This document shows, one piece after another, positions 18,634 through 29,100 of a DNA stretch of 64,000 nucleotides. A program made the position numbers and the translations under genes. The DNA comes from Caldithrix sp. (GTDB lineage: Bacteria; Zhuqueibacterota; Zhuqueibacteria; Thermofontimicrobiales; Sulfurfontimicrobiaceae), in NCBI GenBank assembly GCA_020722815.1, contig DYKB01000020.1:36080-100079 (forward strand). The letters run 5' to 3'. The notes beneath the pieces are model-generated. The model saw only the letters and a program-made list of their open reading frames with translations, had not been told where the DNA came from and searched no databases. Position 1 is the stretch's first letter. Each line of letters opens with the position of its first letter.

Positions 18634-19289
18634 ATATTCATCCTGTCTATATAAAGCAGTTCGCAATGCTGGTGGAAAAATCCCTCACCCTCCAGAAAAA
18701 CATTATTATCTATATTTAAATTTATATCATTAACAGTTTATGACGGAATGCATCTATTTTATAACCGCGATCGTCAATGCATGCAGAAAAAAAATTAACA
18801 AATTTTACAAAAATCATTAAAAAAAATTTCTTCGCAAGGGGAATTCTACGGCATCATCGTTACCCAAGAGAACCCATGTCATCGCAATCTGATAATACAA
18901 AAATAGCGTGCAAATTAAATGCCGTAAATTAAAGTTGTTATTATTCAAAATTACAGCTAGTTATGTACGGAAATCAGCACTATTTTACAAACTCTTAAAA
19001 TATTGTTCGATTTTCGGCCACCATGTAATTTTTACAGTGATGATCTTCTTTAGCAGGCTCAGGTTCAGTCGGTACAATTTCAGGCAAGTGAATACTGACG
19101 GTGGCATTTTCAAAATTCATTGAAAATTCATATTCTTAAAAAAAGTGATCTGAATCACATTTTCAAGTCAGTATGAAAATACTATTTTTATTTCTTTTAA
19201 TCAAGCCTTTTTTAACCCAAAAGGCACCTAAACGATTAAATTTTGTTAACATCTATACCGTATAAAACAAATATTCAATTCCCAGCAGC
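18634..19289. other. AT-rich intergenic region
   Basis: 656 bases with no supported gene. A 71-codon open frame at 18908-19123 has no ribosome site and no recognisable family. The region contains the dyad at 19145-19158; apart from that I see nothing definite. Confidence 0.5.
19145..19158. promoter_or_regulatory. FNR/CRP-like dyad
   Basis: GTGAT-CTGA-ATCAC, a perfect 5+4+5 inverted repeat whose core TGAT-N4-ATCA matches the half-site arrangement of FNR-type regulators. A near copy (AAAAGTGATYTGAATCAYA context) lies at 53360-53377. There is no adjacent consensus promoter, so its function is uncertain. Confidence 0.3.
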
Positions 19290-20387
19290 TCATCGGCCAT
19301 TTTCGGGACTTTTCTTTACCAGCGGACACTTTAGCACGCGGAATTCTTTAAGTGGAATTTGGGAGAGATCATCCAATCCCGGAAAATTTTTCCATTTTCC
19401 ACCATCTGAACCTAAATTTTGAAAACTTAGTGGAAAGCCGGTGGCATTTTCGACCACATAGGCTCCATATTTTTGCAACGCCCGCGCAACCAGTTTTGCA
19501 TCCCGGGAAAGACGAAATGAATCAAGATTGAGCGCCGGATTGAGTTGAATTCTGGCACCTTCCGGGATAAATTGCGGCCCGATATTCACCCCATCACTCC
19601 GCGAGGCGACTGGAGAGCATAATTCAACATCCCAAATTGCATCTGGTGAACATTTTTTCCGATTAATTGGCGTGCCGACGGCCAACGCATGTTCCAATCG
19701 CCCCAACTCAATTTCTTCCGGCCGCACCAATCCACCAATATAGGGCACGCCAGAACCACGAACCCCTGCCCGCCACCAGGTTTTTCCACTAAAAGGGTTT
19801 CGATAGCCTGGCCCCTGCAAATCCCAGCGATCAAAATTGGACGCCTGCCAATTGCCATGCGGCAGGGGAACCGCACGGGAAAATTCCCAGGCGAGATTGA
19901 GCCGCGGATCGACTAAAATCATGTGGCCATCAGCGGCTGGATCCGGCCAGATGCCTTCAGGTAATGGTATATTTTCAACGATACCATCTTGTTCGGGATC
20001 AACACTTTCATAAAATCCACCGGCCGGGCTCTTTAATATCACCGTTCTTTTTTGACATTTTTCAGCATCGATCACATGTATCGGCGCCGTCCATTTTTTA
20101 TAATTGATAGCCAGCGCCGGGGTGATTCCCATACCTTTCAAAGTCGTTATTAAATTCTGGATAATAATTTCAGAATTCGGATCAATTTCCGCATTGGCAG
20201 GAATCGGCATATTCCAAGGCGAATTGGCTTCAAACACGGCATAATCAGCCGGCAATGACATCCCCAGGTACCCCTGATCTGGATTGGATTCTTCGAAAAG
20301 GAGTCTATCCTCACAGGAACTGTTACACTGGAACAAAATTAGCGCAAATAGCCGGAAAAAATAGTTGCCGGTGAAAATAAATTTCAT
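19290..20387 (-). CDS. secreted protein of unknown family
   Basis: 365 residues from the ATG at 20387, which has AGGAGG eight bases upstream; 47 further in-frame codons upstream are rejected. The N-terminus is a signal sequence (FFRLFALILFQC), possibly a lipoprotein with Cys21 or Cys25. The rest is rich in Trp, Pro and Gly (WEFSRAVPLPHGNW, GKTWWRAGVRGSGVPYIGGL, IPEGARIQLNP, ALQKYGAYVVENATG). I have an impression of similar actinobacterial and fungal secreted proteins of unknown function but cannot name a domain. It is the last gene of the minus-strand envelope module. Confidence 0.7.
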   Translation of the reverse strand: MKFIFTGNYFFRLFALILFQCNSSCEDRLLFEESNPDQGYLGMSLPADYAVFEANSPWNMPIPANAEIDPNSEIIIQNLITTLKGMGITPALAINYKKWTAPIHVIDAEKCQKRTVILKSPAGGFYESVDPEQDGIVENIPLPEGIWPDPAADGHMILVDPRLNLAWEFSRAVPLPHGNWQASNFDRWDLQGPGYRNPFSGKTWWRAGVRGSGVPYIGGLVRPEEIELGRLEHALAVGTPINRKKCSPDAIWDVELCSPVASRSDGVNIGPQFIPEGARIQLNPALNLDSFRLSRDAKLVARALQKYGAYVVENATGFPLSFQNLGSDGGKWKNFPGLDDLSQIPLKEFRVLKCPLVKKSPENGR

Positions 20388-20557
20388 TAAAGGATCCTCC
20401 TGATAACAATTTTGTTCATTAAACACTGTTTTTATACTTGATTTGCCAAAAATAGTGCCAGTTATGATGGCGTTTGTGGGAATGAGCGGAAGCAGGGAAT
20501 TATAGAGGTCATTCTCCGGCAGATGCATTTATCTCAATTCAAAAAACACGAGTGAAC

Positions 20558-22012
20558 TTAAAGGCCTGATTTCTGATTCGCAGCGGATGCAGCTTTTTTA
20601 TTTTTGGCGTGTGTTAGCGCTTGCGGGAAATTTTCAGTCAGATATTTAAAATGATACTTATCTTTGAGAAAATTCTCATAATTTGAACGAAATTCTTTCT
20701 CCAGCCGATGTCTTTCAGTTTCCAGCAAATCTTTCAATTTTGGTGGCGTAAGAAGGGACTTTTGCATGGTTTCAATTGAATCGAGCTTGACCTGAACTTT
20801 ATCTTTCACTTCGATTTGATAAATTTTCTGACGCAGTAATCCATTTTGAATATAATGGAATTGGTCAAGAAATTTTAGCGACTGATTCAAGCCTTTTTCC
20901 CGGGCAGCAAGTGAGAATATTCGCTGCTGAGCAATACTTTTCAAACGTTTATGCAATTCCCAGAGATCGAATGGTCGTTTTTTTCGATCCTGAAAGATAT
21001 CAGCGACGGTAATATTTCCCCCATCATAGTTTGCTAAAACGAGTTCAGGATCAATTTCTGATAATTTCTCCAGATTAAACAAGATAAGTTGAGGATTTTG
21101 ATTTTTACCATAACCAAGTTTTTGACATATTTGCTCAATTATCGGCTGATGTACCTGATAATGATATTTCAAACTCAAAGTGTCAAAATGGTTCTCAGCT
21201 TTTTTTTCAATATCATATCGACGTGTGCGATAAAGCGTTTGCCAGATTCGACCTTTCACTTCCGCCAAGGGTGAAACCGGAACCATCCGCTTGTCCCCTT
21301 TAAATAGGATATAAAAGCCGGCAATTCCTCGAAAAGGCCGCGAATAAGAAAAATCAGACAACGTCTCCATCACCTCGCGTAATTTTGGATCACCCATGGA
21401 TTCTTTTATGACAAAACCCAGATCACCCCCCTTGGGAGCAGATTGTATATCCTGGGAAAATTTCTTTGCTAATTCTTCAAACTTTTCCCCTTTTACAAGC
21501 TTCGCATAAATCCAGTCAATAGTATCTTCCTGGGATTTAACATATTCAAGCGCCGCATTTTCCGGTAAAACCCTAATTATATAACGCATGTTATATTGCG
21601 GACTCATTTCGGAATGAAATTTTTGAATGAGACTATCCGTAATAACCGAATTAATTATCGCTTCCTGCATATAAATTTGATACAACGATACAGTTTCACG
21701 CGCGTTAATTTCCTGACGAAGGGTGGTATCTTCGGAAAAGCCTCTGGCCCTTGCCTCTAAAACTGCCATTTTTTCAAAAGCTTTATTTAAGACGATTTCC
21801 TGAAGATTCTCCAGCGAAGGCATGTTTTGTGGTTTATATTGCGTACTCAAAAGGTAGTGGTCGATATATTCCTGAGTGGTCACAAAACCACCTTCAAAAA
21901 CCGCCAGGTTTAAATTATCTTTTTCCTGACTGCATGAAAGTACAAAAATAAAAAGTAAACTGACAAATCCAAACATTTTCCAAAAGTTGATCCGGTTATT
22001 GTGTCGATACAT
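20558..22012 (-). CDS. parvulin-type peptidyl-prolyl isomerase lipoprotein (SurA/PrsA-like)
   Basis: 484 residues. Lipoprotein signal with lipobox VLSC (Cys27). A SurA-N-like helical region (about 30-140) precedes a PpiC rotamase domain (about 140-245: KGEKFEELAKKFSQD, APKGGDLGFV, RPFRGIAGFYILF). The C-terminal half is helical and charged, like the chaperone arms of SurA or PrsA. It probably helps outer-membrane or secreted proteins fold in the periplasm. ATG start with a GAGG site. It is one of two such lipoproteins in this gene run; the terminator at 22183-22216 separates it from the gene upstream. Confidence 0.85.
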   Translation of the reverse strand: MYRHNNRINFWKMFGFVSLLFIFVLSCSQEKDNLNLAVFEGGFVTTQEYIDHYLLSTQYKPQNMPSLENLQEIVLNKAFEKMAVLEARARGFSEDTTLRQEINARETVSLYQIYMQEAIINSVITDSLIQKFHSEMSPQYNMRYIIRVLPENAALEYVKSQEDTIDWIYAKLVKGEKFEELAKKFSQDIQSAPKGGDLGFVIKESMGDPKLREVMETLSDFSYSRPFRGIAGFYILFKGDKRMVPVSPLAEVKGRIWQTLYRTRRYDIEKKAENHFDTLSLKYHYQVHQPIIEQICQKLGYGKNQNPQLILFNLEKLSEIDPELVLANYDGGNITVADIFQDRKKRPFDLWELHKRLKSIAQQRIFSLAAREKGLNQSLKFLDQFHYIQNGLLRQKIYQIEVKDKVQVKLDSIETMQKSLLTPPKLKDLLETERHRLEKEFRSNYENFLKDKYHFKYLTENFPQALTHAKNKKAASAANQKSGL

Positions 22013-22123
22013 GATTGCCTCAATAAATTAAAATTTTGGACTTATTAATGAATACGCGTATATTATAAAAAGCTGTTTTAGCCAGTCCGAACGGAACGAA
22101 AAGATAAATCTATATATTTCAGT

Positions 22124-22149
22124 GAATTCTTCGCTTTGCTCAGAATGAC
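22124..22149. repeat. inverted short copy of the TCATTCTGAGCAAAGCG repeat
   Basis: Reverse complement contains 23 bases identical to the left end of the element at 8612. Only this arm is present, in the gap between two minus-strand genes. Confidence 0.6.
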
Positions 22150-22182
22150 AGATCTGTTCATTTTTCAAATGAGCCTATTCAT

Positions 22183-22216
22183 AAAAAAAAGGGGATTGTT
22201 CAGGAGAACAATCCCC
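22183..22216 (-). terminator. rho-independent terminator of the duplicated T9SS cargo gene
   Basis: Perfect 11-base stem (22191-22201 with 22206-22216), four-base loop, followed on the minus strand by eight T. It lies 16 bases beyond the stop codon at 22232. Confidence 0.9.
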
Positions 22217-22231
22217 TCAATTCAAATAAAA

Positions 22232-24283
22232 TTATTTCAGCAAAACCATTCGTTTTGTTTGATTGAAACTACCAGATTTCATTTTGCAAAAATAAGTGCC
22301 CGAAGAGACATATTCGCCAAAATCATTCCGACCATCCCAGATAGCGTTATGTTGGCCCTGAACGACTACCTGATTTACCAATGTGCGAACTTTTTGACCT
22401 AAAGTGTTAAAAATTTCGATCTTTACTTCGTTTGTGACTGGCATCAGATAGCGAATCGTTGTTTGTGGATTAAAAGGATTGGGAAAATTATCAGATAATT
22501 CAAACTGTTTTGAAATAACTGAATTTCCATTGTCAACAGCCGATCCTTCTCCAACAACCACCTCACCGCGAGGAGATACATCAACGCCCCAATCATCAAT
22601 CGGGGTTTCAATAAAGGCACAAACACCAATCACATCACCTGGTTTTAAGTACTCTTTACCTTGCTTGGCCCAATATTTTCTGAAAGAACTGAGTTCTACA
22701 CCAGTTTCCAGGAAATCATGTCCCCAGGCATGTCCCCCCCAATGAAGCAATGAATCGTTTTTAACTTCCTGATCATACATGTAGCAATCATGTTGCTTCA
22801 TGTCATTGGAATCAACGTTTGACGGAATGAAACCGTACATATCATATCCATTTCCCGTACCTGCCTGATAATCGATTTCATGAACATCTTCTGCATAATA
22901 GTCGATGTCATTAACTTTTCCTTTATCAGGATGTGGTGCCGACCATCCAGCACTGAAACCCATTTCCAGATAACACTCGGCGCCAACTGCGGTTGCAGTT
23001 TGATCTCCCTGGGAGTAATAATATCCAACAGGTGTATAATGCACTTCATACCAATGGCTATTCCAACCTGTCGAAGCATCATTATCGAGATCAAGCATGA
23101 GGTGATAATAGCCTCGGTGCTTGACGATGTGTCCATAAGTAACATCATCTTTTATGTACGCATAGTTAGGCCAAACCGGGCCGCCCCAAAACCGAATAAA
23201 GAAGTAAAAAACATCCTCTTCAAGATTGACGAAGGCTTTCACATGTTTTACGTCAACGCGATCAGAAAAAGCACCACCGACTTCATCCGGGAAGTAATCC
23301 TGCAAATTGTCCTGGGCTTTACATAAAATTGGTTTATCGGTCCAATCGGTGCTGTCACCATCGAAAGTGATAGTCGATGGCCGTTTTGGAATTTCTGGTA
23401 CGACGAGTACGCCACGAGGAGAAACATCAACACCCCAATCATCAATCGGCGTTTCGATGAATGCACAAATTCCCACGGTATCGCCAGCGTTGAGATAACT
23501 CTTGCCGGCTTTTTCCCAATATTCTTGAAACCACGTCAATTCTACACCATATTCTAAAAAGTCGTGGCCCCAAGCATGCCCCGCCCAGAACTGTCGCAAA
23601 GAATCAGTCCCGACTTGTTTTTCCCAGAGGCTGCCTTCATGTTTTTTGGCCTTGTTTGAATCCGGCAAATCCACGGCAAATTGATACATATCATACCCAT
23701 TACCAGTACCTGCCTGATAATCAATCTCATGGGTGTCTTCAGCATAATAGACAATTTCGTTTACCTTACCACTATCCGGATGCGGTGCAGACCAGCCGCC
23801 GCTAATTCCCATTTCCAGATAACACTCTGCACCAATTGGATCGGTGTTGGGAAATCCCTGGCTGGCATAATAACCCAAGGTTGTATAATGGACCTCATAC
23901 CAGTGACTGTTCCATCCTGTAGCAGGATTATTATCCAAATCCATCATCAGGTGGTAATAACCACGATGTCGAGCAATATGGCCATAAGTTGCATCATCTT
24001 TTTCATAGCCGAAATTTGGCCAAACAGGTCCGCCCCAAAATCGAATAAAAAAGTAAATGGCTTTTCCATAAATTCTGGCGCGAATATGTTTTACATCAAC
24101 ACGATCCGAAAACACCGCACCAACTTCATCTGGAAAATAGTCCTGCAGGTTATCAAGCGCTGTTACCAGAATCGGCTCTTTTACCCAGTCCGTACTGTCC
24201 CCATCCATGACAAATTGGGCATTCGCCTGGCTAAAAAAGCCAAGCAAAACGACCAAAATGAGAAACCTTAACGATTTTTGCAT
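22232..24283 (-). CDS. T9SS cargo with two near-identical 281-residue domains
   Basis: 683 residues: signal peptide ending ANAQ, two tandem copies of a 281-residue domain, then a Por secretion tail (DNFPNPFNPQTTIRY, FNTLGQKV, MVLLK). Each copy starts DGDSTDW and contains LQDYFPDEVG..FSDRVDVKH, FFIRFWGGPVWPN, HRGYYHLM.DLDN, GAECYLEMG and PIDDWGVDVSPRG. The opening DGDSTDW and DLDNN..TGW pattern resembles surface proteins with CBM9-like carbohydrate-binding domains, which is a guess. The close similarity of the copies points to a recent internal duplication. Exported to the cell surface. A terminator follows. Confidence 0.85.
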   Translation of the reverse strand: MQKSLRFLILVVLLGFFSQANAQFVMDGDSTDWVKEPILVTALDNLQDYFPDEVGAVFSDRVDVKHIRARIYGKAIYFFIRFWGGPVWPNFGYEKDDATYGHIARHRGYYHLMMDLDNNPATGWNSHWYEVHYTTLGYYASQGFPNTDPIGAECYLEMGISGGWSAPHPDSGKVNEIVYYAEDTHEIDYQAGTGNGYDMYQFAVDLPDSNKAKKHEGSLWEKQVGTDSLRQFWAGHAWGHDFLEYGVELTWFQEYWEKAGKSYLNAGDTVGICAFIETPIDDWGVDVSPRGVLVVPEIPKRPSTITFDGDSTDWTDKPILCKAQDNLQDYFPDEVGGAFSDRVDVKHVKAFVNLEEDVFYFFIRFWGGPVWPNYAYIKDDVTYGHIVKHRGYYHLMLDLDNDASTGWNSHWYEVHYTPVGYYYSQGDQTATAVGAECYLEMGFSAGWSAPHPDKGKVNDIDYYAEDVHEIDYQAGTGNGYDMYGFIPSNVDSNDMKQHDCYMYDQEVKNDSLLHWGGHAWGHDFLETGVELSSFRKYWAKQGKEYLKPGDVIGVCAFIETPIDDWGVDVSPRGEVVVGEGSAVDNGNSVISKQFELSDNFPNPFNPQTTIRYLMPVTNEVKIEIFNTLGQKVRTLVNQVVVQGQHNAIWDGRNDFGEYVSSGTYFCKMKSGSFNQTKRMVLLK

Positions 24284-24427
24284 AGCATTCTCCTTGTTTT
24301 TAAGCTGATAAGTTTTTTGAAATTTAACAGGTTAATTTTCTTTCGCCTCACCCGCCTTTCTGGCTATTAATATTTTTTACCCTTAAAGGGTGCTTATTTC
24401 AATACACGAGTGCTTTCTCAAATTTTT

Positions 24428-25984
24428 TTAATAATAAATCCATTTTAAATCCACGGTCGGAATTGCTGCTTGCCGGTCAAATCTCCGGCGAACGAAAAAG
24501 GAAATGTTTCGGGAATTTTTGGAATCACCAACTAATTCCAATTTGTTCAGAACCTCTTCATTAATCTGTAGCGGATATCGCTGGCGAATTGCCGTCAATT
24601 CCTGTTCAAGCCGGGCAAGATGCTTTTGATGAAGTACTTCGTTATAAACCTGATGATAATAACTTTCAAAATTATTTGAATCTTGTGGGACAATGTCCAT
24701 ATCACGCCAATGTTTTGAAAAATAATCTTTTAATTCATCATCAGTCGGAACAATCCCTTTTACTAATTCGGACCGATAAATATCATAAGTCCATTTCGCT
24801 TCCCAGGACTTAACATCAGCAGTCACAATGCTGGAGTCGCCATAGCCGTCCTGTTCAGCAATTTGCACAAAAGTATCATTTCGCATCATTCGCCCGATTT
24901 CCATGATCAGCGCATTCCGAAAGTCTGCATAGTTTGTCTGTCGAATAAGATTGTGCCTGAAGTAATCCATATACTCAATGTAATCCTGTACGGTCTTGAT
25001 TCCATTGGAGAAGCGAACCAGGGGTTCTTTAAGCCGTTTTTTCAATTCCAGAAGATATGTTTTTTCAGTGTCAGGCTGGTTGATAGCTTCGAGAAGTGAA
25101 CCAGTGGGGAGGGTATCGGAAATCCATTTGAAAAGAAGGGGGGCAACGACATCCACTTTTTTTGAACTGACCCGGATGTCCATCGGCGTCAATATTGAAT
25201 CCATTAAGGTATGGATGATTTTATCGGCTTGAATGTCATGCAATCGCGCTTCCATTTTCTTTCTTCGTATACCGTGATTCAGTTCATCAGATTTAATCCC
25301 TTCGCGTTTGATATCAAGGGGTTCAAAGAGGGCATATCCGTCAGCAAAGGGGATCGGCGCCGAGATTTCACCAATCTTTACATCTTTAATTCCCTCTAAA
25401 ATTTCAGGACGAATATCCAGGAAGTCCACCGGGTCAGAGACAAAATAGAGTTGATTTTCAATGGGAACGTCGCCTTTTTTAAGTTCTTGTTTAATAAATT
25501 CAGCAAACCCAATCTGCCGGGCGATCTTTAATGCTGATTCAGCTTCTTCTTTGGTTCGGGTTGGCCAAATTCGCAACCGCCAAGTAATTGTACTTTTTTG
25601 AATCGCATCGCGCAAGTCGTGTTCAGGTATTTTGACTCGATCATGCACATATTTTTTATAAAACATCTGAAGTAAATTATTATAACGACGATTTTTTACA
25701 GCTCGTTGTACAGCACGATGGCGATGGTATCCTTTGCTATAGCCTTCTAAAGATATTAATTTTTCTTTAATCAGGTAATTTAAAAAAGTCTTTCGCGGTT
25801 CATAGCTGAGTTTTACAGGAGAAGGACTATATTCAAAGCTATATTTGAATTCACTGGCCGTAATTATCACATCGCCGACACGCGCGACAATTTCATTTTC
25901 GGGTATTTCTGGTTTTTTTTGTGATGTGCAGCTTAGAATTAAGATTAGTCCAATTACGAAATGTAATAAAATAAATTTTTTCAT
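24428..25984 (-). CDS. SurA-like periplasmic folding lipoprotein
   Basis: 518 residues from the ATG at 25984 (GGAG upstream); an upstream start at 26017 would lengthen the signal without a site. Lipobox ILSC (Cys19). The region VARVGDVIITASEFKYSFEY is the typical start of SurA/PrsA N-domains, and a rotamase-like segment follows (about 140-215: EEAESALKIARQIGFAEFIKQ, IGEISAPIPFADGYALFEPL), but the PPIase motifs are weaker than in the neighbour at 20558. The C-terminal half is another helical chaperone-like part. Its place directly after a giant T9SS cargo suggests a dedicated chaperone; this is inferred from position. Confidence 0.75.
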   Translation of the reverse strand: MKKFILLHFVIGLILILSCTSQKKPEIPENEIVARVGDVIITASEFKYSFEYSPSPVKLSYEPRKTFLNYLIKEKLISLEGYSKGYHRHRAVQRAVKNRRYNNLLQMFYKKYVHDRVKIPEHDLRDAIQKSTITWRLRIWPTRTKEEAESALKIARQIGFAEFIKQELKKGDVPIENQLYFVSDPVDFLDIRPEILEGIKDVKIGEISAPIPFADGYALFEPLDIKREGIKSDELNHGIRRKKMEARLHDIQADKIIHTLMDSILTPMDIRVSSKKVDVVAPLLFKWISDTLPTGSLLEAINQPDTEKTYLLELKKRLKEPLVRFSNGIKTVQDYIEYMDYFRHNLIRQTNYADFRNALIMEIGRMMRNDTFVQIAEQDGYGDSSIVTADVKSWEAKWTYDIYRSELVKGIVPTDDELKDYFSKHWRDMDIVPQDSNNFESYYHQVYNEVLHQKHLARLEQELTAIRQRYPLQINEEVLNKLELVGDSKNSRNISFFVRRRFDRQAAIPTVDLKWIYY

Positions 25985-26190
25985 CTTGCTCCAACCAAAA
26001 AAGTCCATCATCCTCACAAATGAAAAATTTTTATGACAATCCTTTTAATAAGTTCGAGCTGGCAGAAAGTGTTACTTCCATCCCATCTTCATCAATTAGA
26101 TGAATTAAAGAATTCTCGTACCTTTTCTAAAGGCAGGAGACTTCTTCATCGCCTGGCAAACATTTTCATCTTAAGGAGGTCGAGGATCTT

Positions 26191-29100
26191 TTATTTGATT
26201 ATTGCCAATTTTCCTTTTTTCGTCCCGACATTCGGCGCATCGACATGATAAAAATAGACACCAAACGCCACCTCGGGCCCATCATCGGTGGTCAGGTCCC
26301 ACATATGACGACCAAAATCCTCAAAAGAATCATGTTGAATAGTTTTTACCAGATGTCCACTGGCAGTAAAAATTTTGATCGTACATTGTGGCGGCAGGTT
26401 CACAAAATCGACCCGTCGTGATGAGCGGCCTCCGATGTTATAAATTGATTCGACGGTGTTTGAAGCCACATACGGATCCGGAACGACATAGATCTCACGC
26501 ATGCGATCTTTAGCCTGAGTCGCCACCCATTCTCCTCCTTGAATTGTAAAGCGATAAACATCATTCCGATCCGGCGGCCGAACAGTCCGAAAACGATAAA
26601 TATCACCCGGCTGCGGTGAGATAACGGGTTTTAAAGAGTCGGCAATATTTTTAAAAAAGCGAACTTCCCATGAAGATCGATAATTTGTGAGGCCACTGGC
26701 GGTTTTATACGGGCCAAAAATAATAATAACACGCGTACTATCCCATAAGTATCCCTGGGCTTCCGGGACCTTAATCGCTTTATCATTAAAATATTTTACC
26801 TTCATCCGAATCGGATTTGCTGGATCTGTAATATTCCAGGTGGTAAAATTAAGTGGATACTCTGGAATCCGAGTCGGGAATTGACTCCAGGACGTATCGG
26901 CACCATATTCTGCTACCCGGATTTCAAAATCACCGGGCAAAGGATACCCTTCCTGACGGAGTTGCACGGTGTGAACGAACAGATTATTCCCACTTTTATT
27001 TACCGCCCATTGCTGCCAGGCCCTGGTTGTTCGCCCCCGTTCATCTTTTTTTAGTACCGTTATGCCAGCATTTCCGTCATCCTGAATTGAATTTCCATCC
27101 GGTAATTTCAGATCGACATGGAGACCTTCATAAATTGAACGTTCCAACTCTGGCCAGATATTATTATTAAAAGCGATATGAGTCGTATCTTGTAAATCGA
27201 AAAGGACGCTATCGGTAGTCAAATTTTTAAGTTTAATGCCGGTCAATTGTCCGTGTTTATAGGTTGGATCTAATTTTTCCAGCCAGCCATCATCCTTAAA
27301 TGTCAGTTCATACTCGCAATCCAAACAGGCATGATAGCGATTAAAGACTTCAATATTATGTTTCCCACCAAATGCAAATCCACCGATATGCCGGAATTGA
27401 AGCGTATCCACATGCGGATCGGTATAGCCGGCTGCCATCTGTGTCGGGATAGCCACGGCTGTATTCCGATCACGAAATTCGACCTCACCCAAACGATTGA
27501 CAGTAATAATAAAGGGACTTTCACTTGGCATTGCTTTTAGCGGGTGCTTTAAAGTTACTAATCCTCTATCAAAAAAATCATCATCATTACCCGCATCGAT
27601 GGCTGTCACGGCATAGTAGTATGTCCGACCATTATCTACCAGCGTGTCTTTATAGGAATGCCGAAGACCGAAATCGTTCCCCATATCATAATGTACTCCC
27701 AAACTTGGGAATGGCACCGGATGCGGTCCTTTTAAATTATCAATTTTGTCAAAGACAGCTAGTGGCTCATACAAAAGAACATTTCCGAATGCATCCGTAA
27801 TGGTTTTAATATCCAAAAATTTAGGATCAGTACTGCGATAAAGCCGATAGCCATTAAAATCCTCACCAAAGAATGGATCTTTTGATAATTCTGCCGCTGT
27901 ATCCCAATAAAGCTGAACTTTGCCATCTCCAGGGATGCAAACTAAAGTTGGTTGAAGTGGCGGGGTCAAGAAACGATAGTTTGAATCATAAATTCTTTGC
28001 ATGATAGATTTGTTACGAACGATATCTTCATTATCAGCACCCATGATCATGGCAATACAAAACCGTTCAAATTTCATCGTGTCCAGCTTTACGTTTCGTG
28101 CGCCGAAAGTAAAACAGATATCATCATCCGAATCAATCACTTCCGTCCCTTCTTTGGCCAGATATTTTTCCCAAAAAGCTTTATCAGAACGCAAGGTATT
28201 ATCTTTTTCATAAACATAAACGTGTTTCAAGCCAGCCTGATCAGCTTCATCAATGTCGGTAATATCAAAATTAGGTTCACCCAGATTCATGATACCATCA
28301 CATTCCGTCCCATCAGAATCTGGACCACGATATTCATTATCGCCAGGTCCTACCCCATCCGTTCCAACGTCATCATTTTCGGGCTCATAATCCAGTCGAT
28401 CATTTTTATTTTTATCTTCACCACGATCCAGAGCGCCATTGTGATTGACATCCTCAGTATCCCATATTCCATTACCTTCAGTTCCATCTACATCGGGACC
28501 GGTATAATCCAGGTCTCCAGGAGCAAGTCTATCCATTCCGATGTCGGTGAACGCTCTCCAGTCATGATCATCATCAATACCATTATGCATGGATTCATCG
28601 AACAGATAGTCCGCATCATCATCCTTACCATTGTAGCCAATTCCCGGGCTTTCCAGAAAAGCAAATCCAAATACACCGACTTTCATTTTTCGGCCGAGTT
28701 GGTCCGGAAATTTGTGCCATTGATACATAATATCAAATTCTGTTCGATCACCATGTTCATAAGTTGCGGTAATATAGCTTGCCTGATTTTCTCCAGCCGC
28801 GCCGGCAATGTCAGCATCGGAATAGACGCCGGTCACTACCCGATTCAGGATATAATCACTATAATTTCGTACCCGGTATAAATTAACGAGGATATCCTCG
28901 GCTAACGGATGAAACCAGGCATATCCACGGCCTTCGACTTCAATACCGGCGCCACCAATTCCGCCGGTTACCCAGGGAGTCGTATTCGGTGTCCCATCCG
29001 GATTTTTCATGGGCCAATATTTTTCAACTTTCCAGTCATTCCACCAATCATTTTCATGATCATCCATCATGTAATAGGATTCCTGATCCGCGATAGATTT

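Noticed and set aside
18908..19123. 71-codon frame in the gap after the histidine phosphatase
   Set aside because: No ribosome site or recognisable protein pattern.
23681..24271. 196-codon plus-strand open frame
   Set aside because: Antisense shadow of the duplicated T9SS cargo; a similar shadow occurs in the other copy.
24385..24405. Palindrome ACCCTTTAAGGGT between two minus-strand genes, considered as a terminator
   Set aside because: On the minus strand it is followed by A, not T, so it is not a terminator of those genes.
27997..28881. 294-codon plus-strand open frame opposite the giant T9SS protein
   Set aside because: It is rich in Ile, Phe and His as expected for an antisense shadow of Asp/Asn/Gly-rich coding DNA, lacks a ribosome site and resembles no family, while the minus strand has clear domains.
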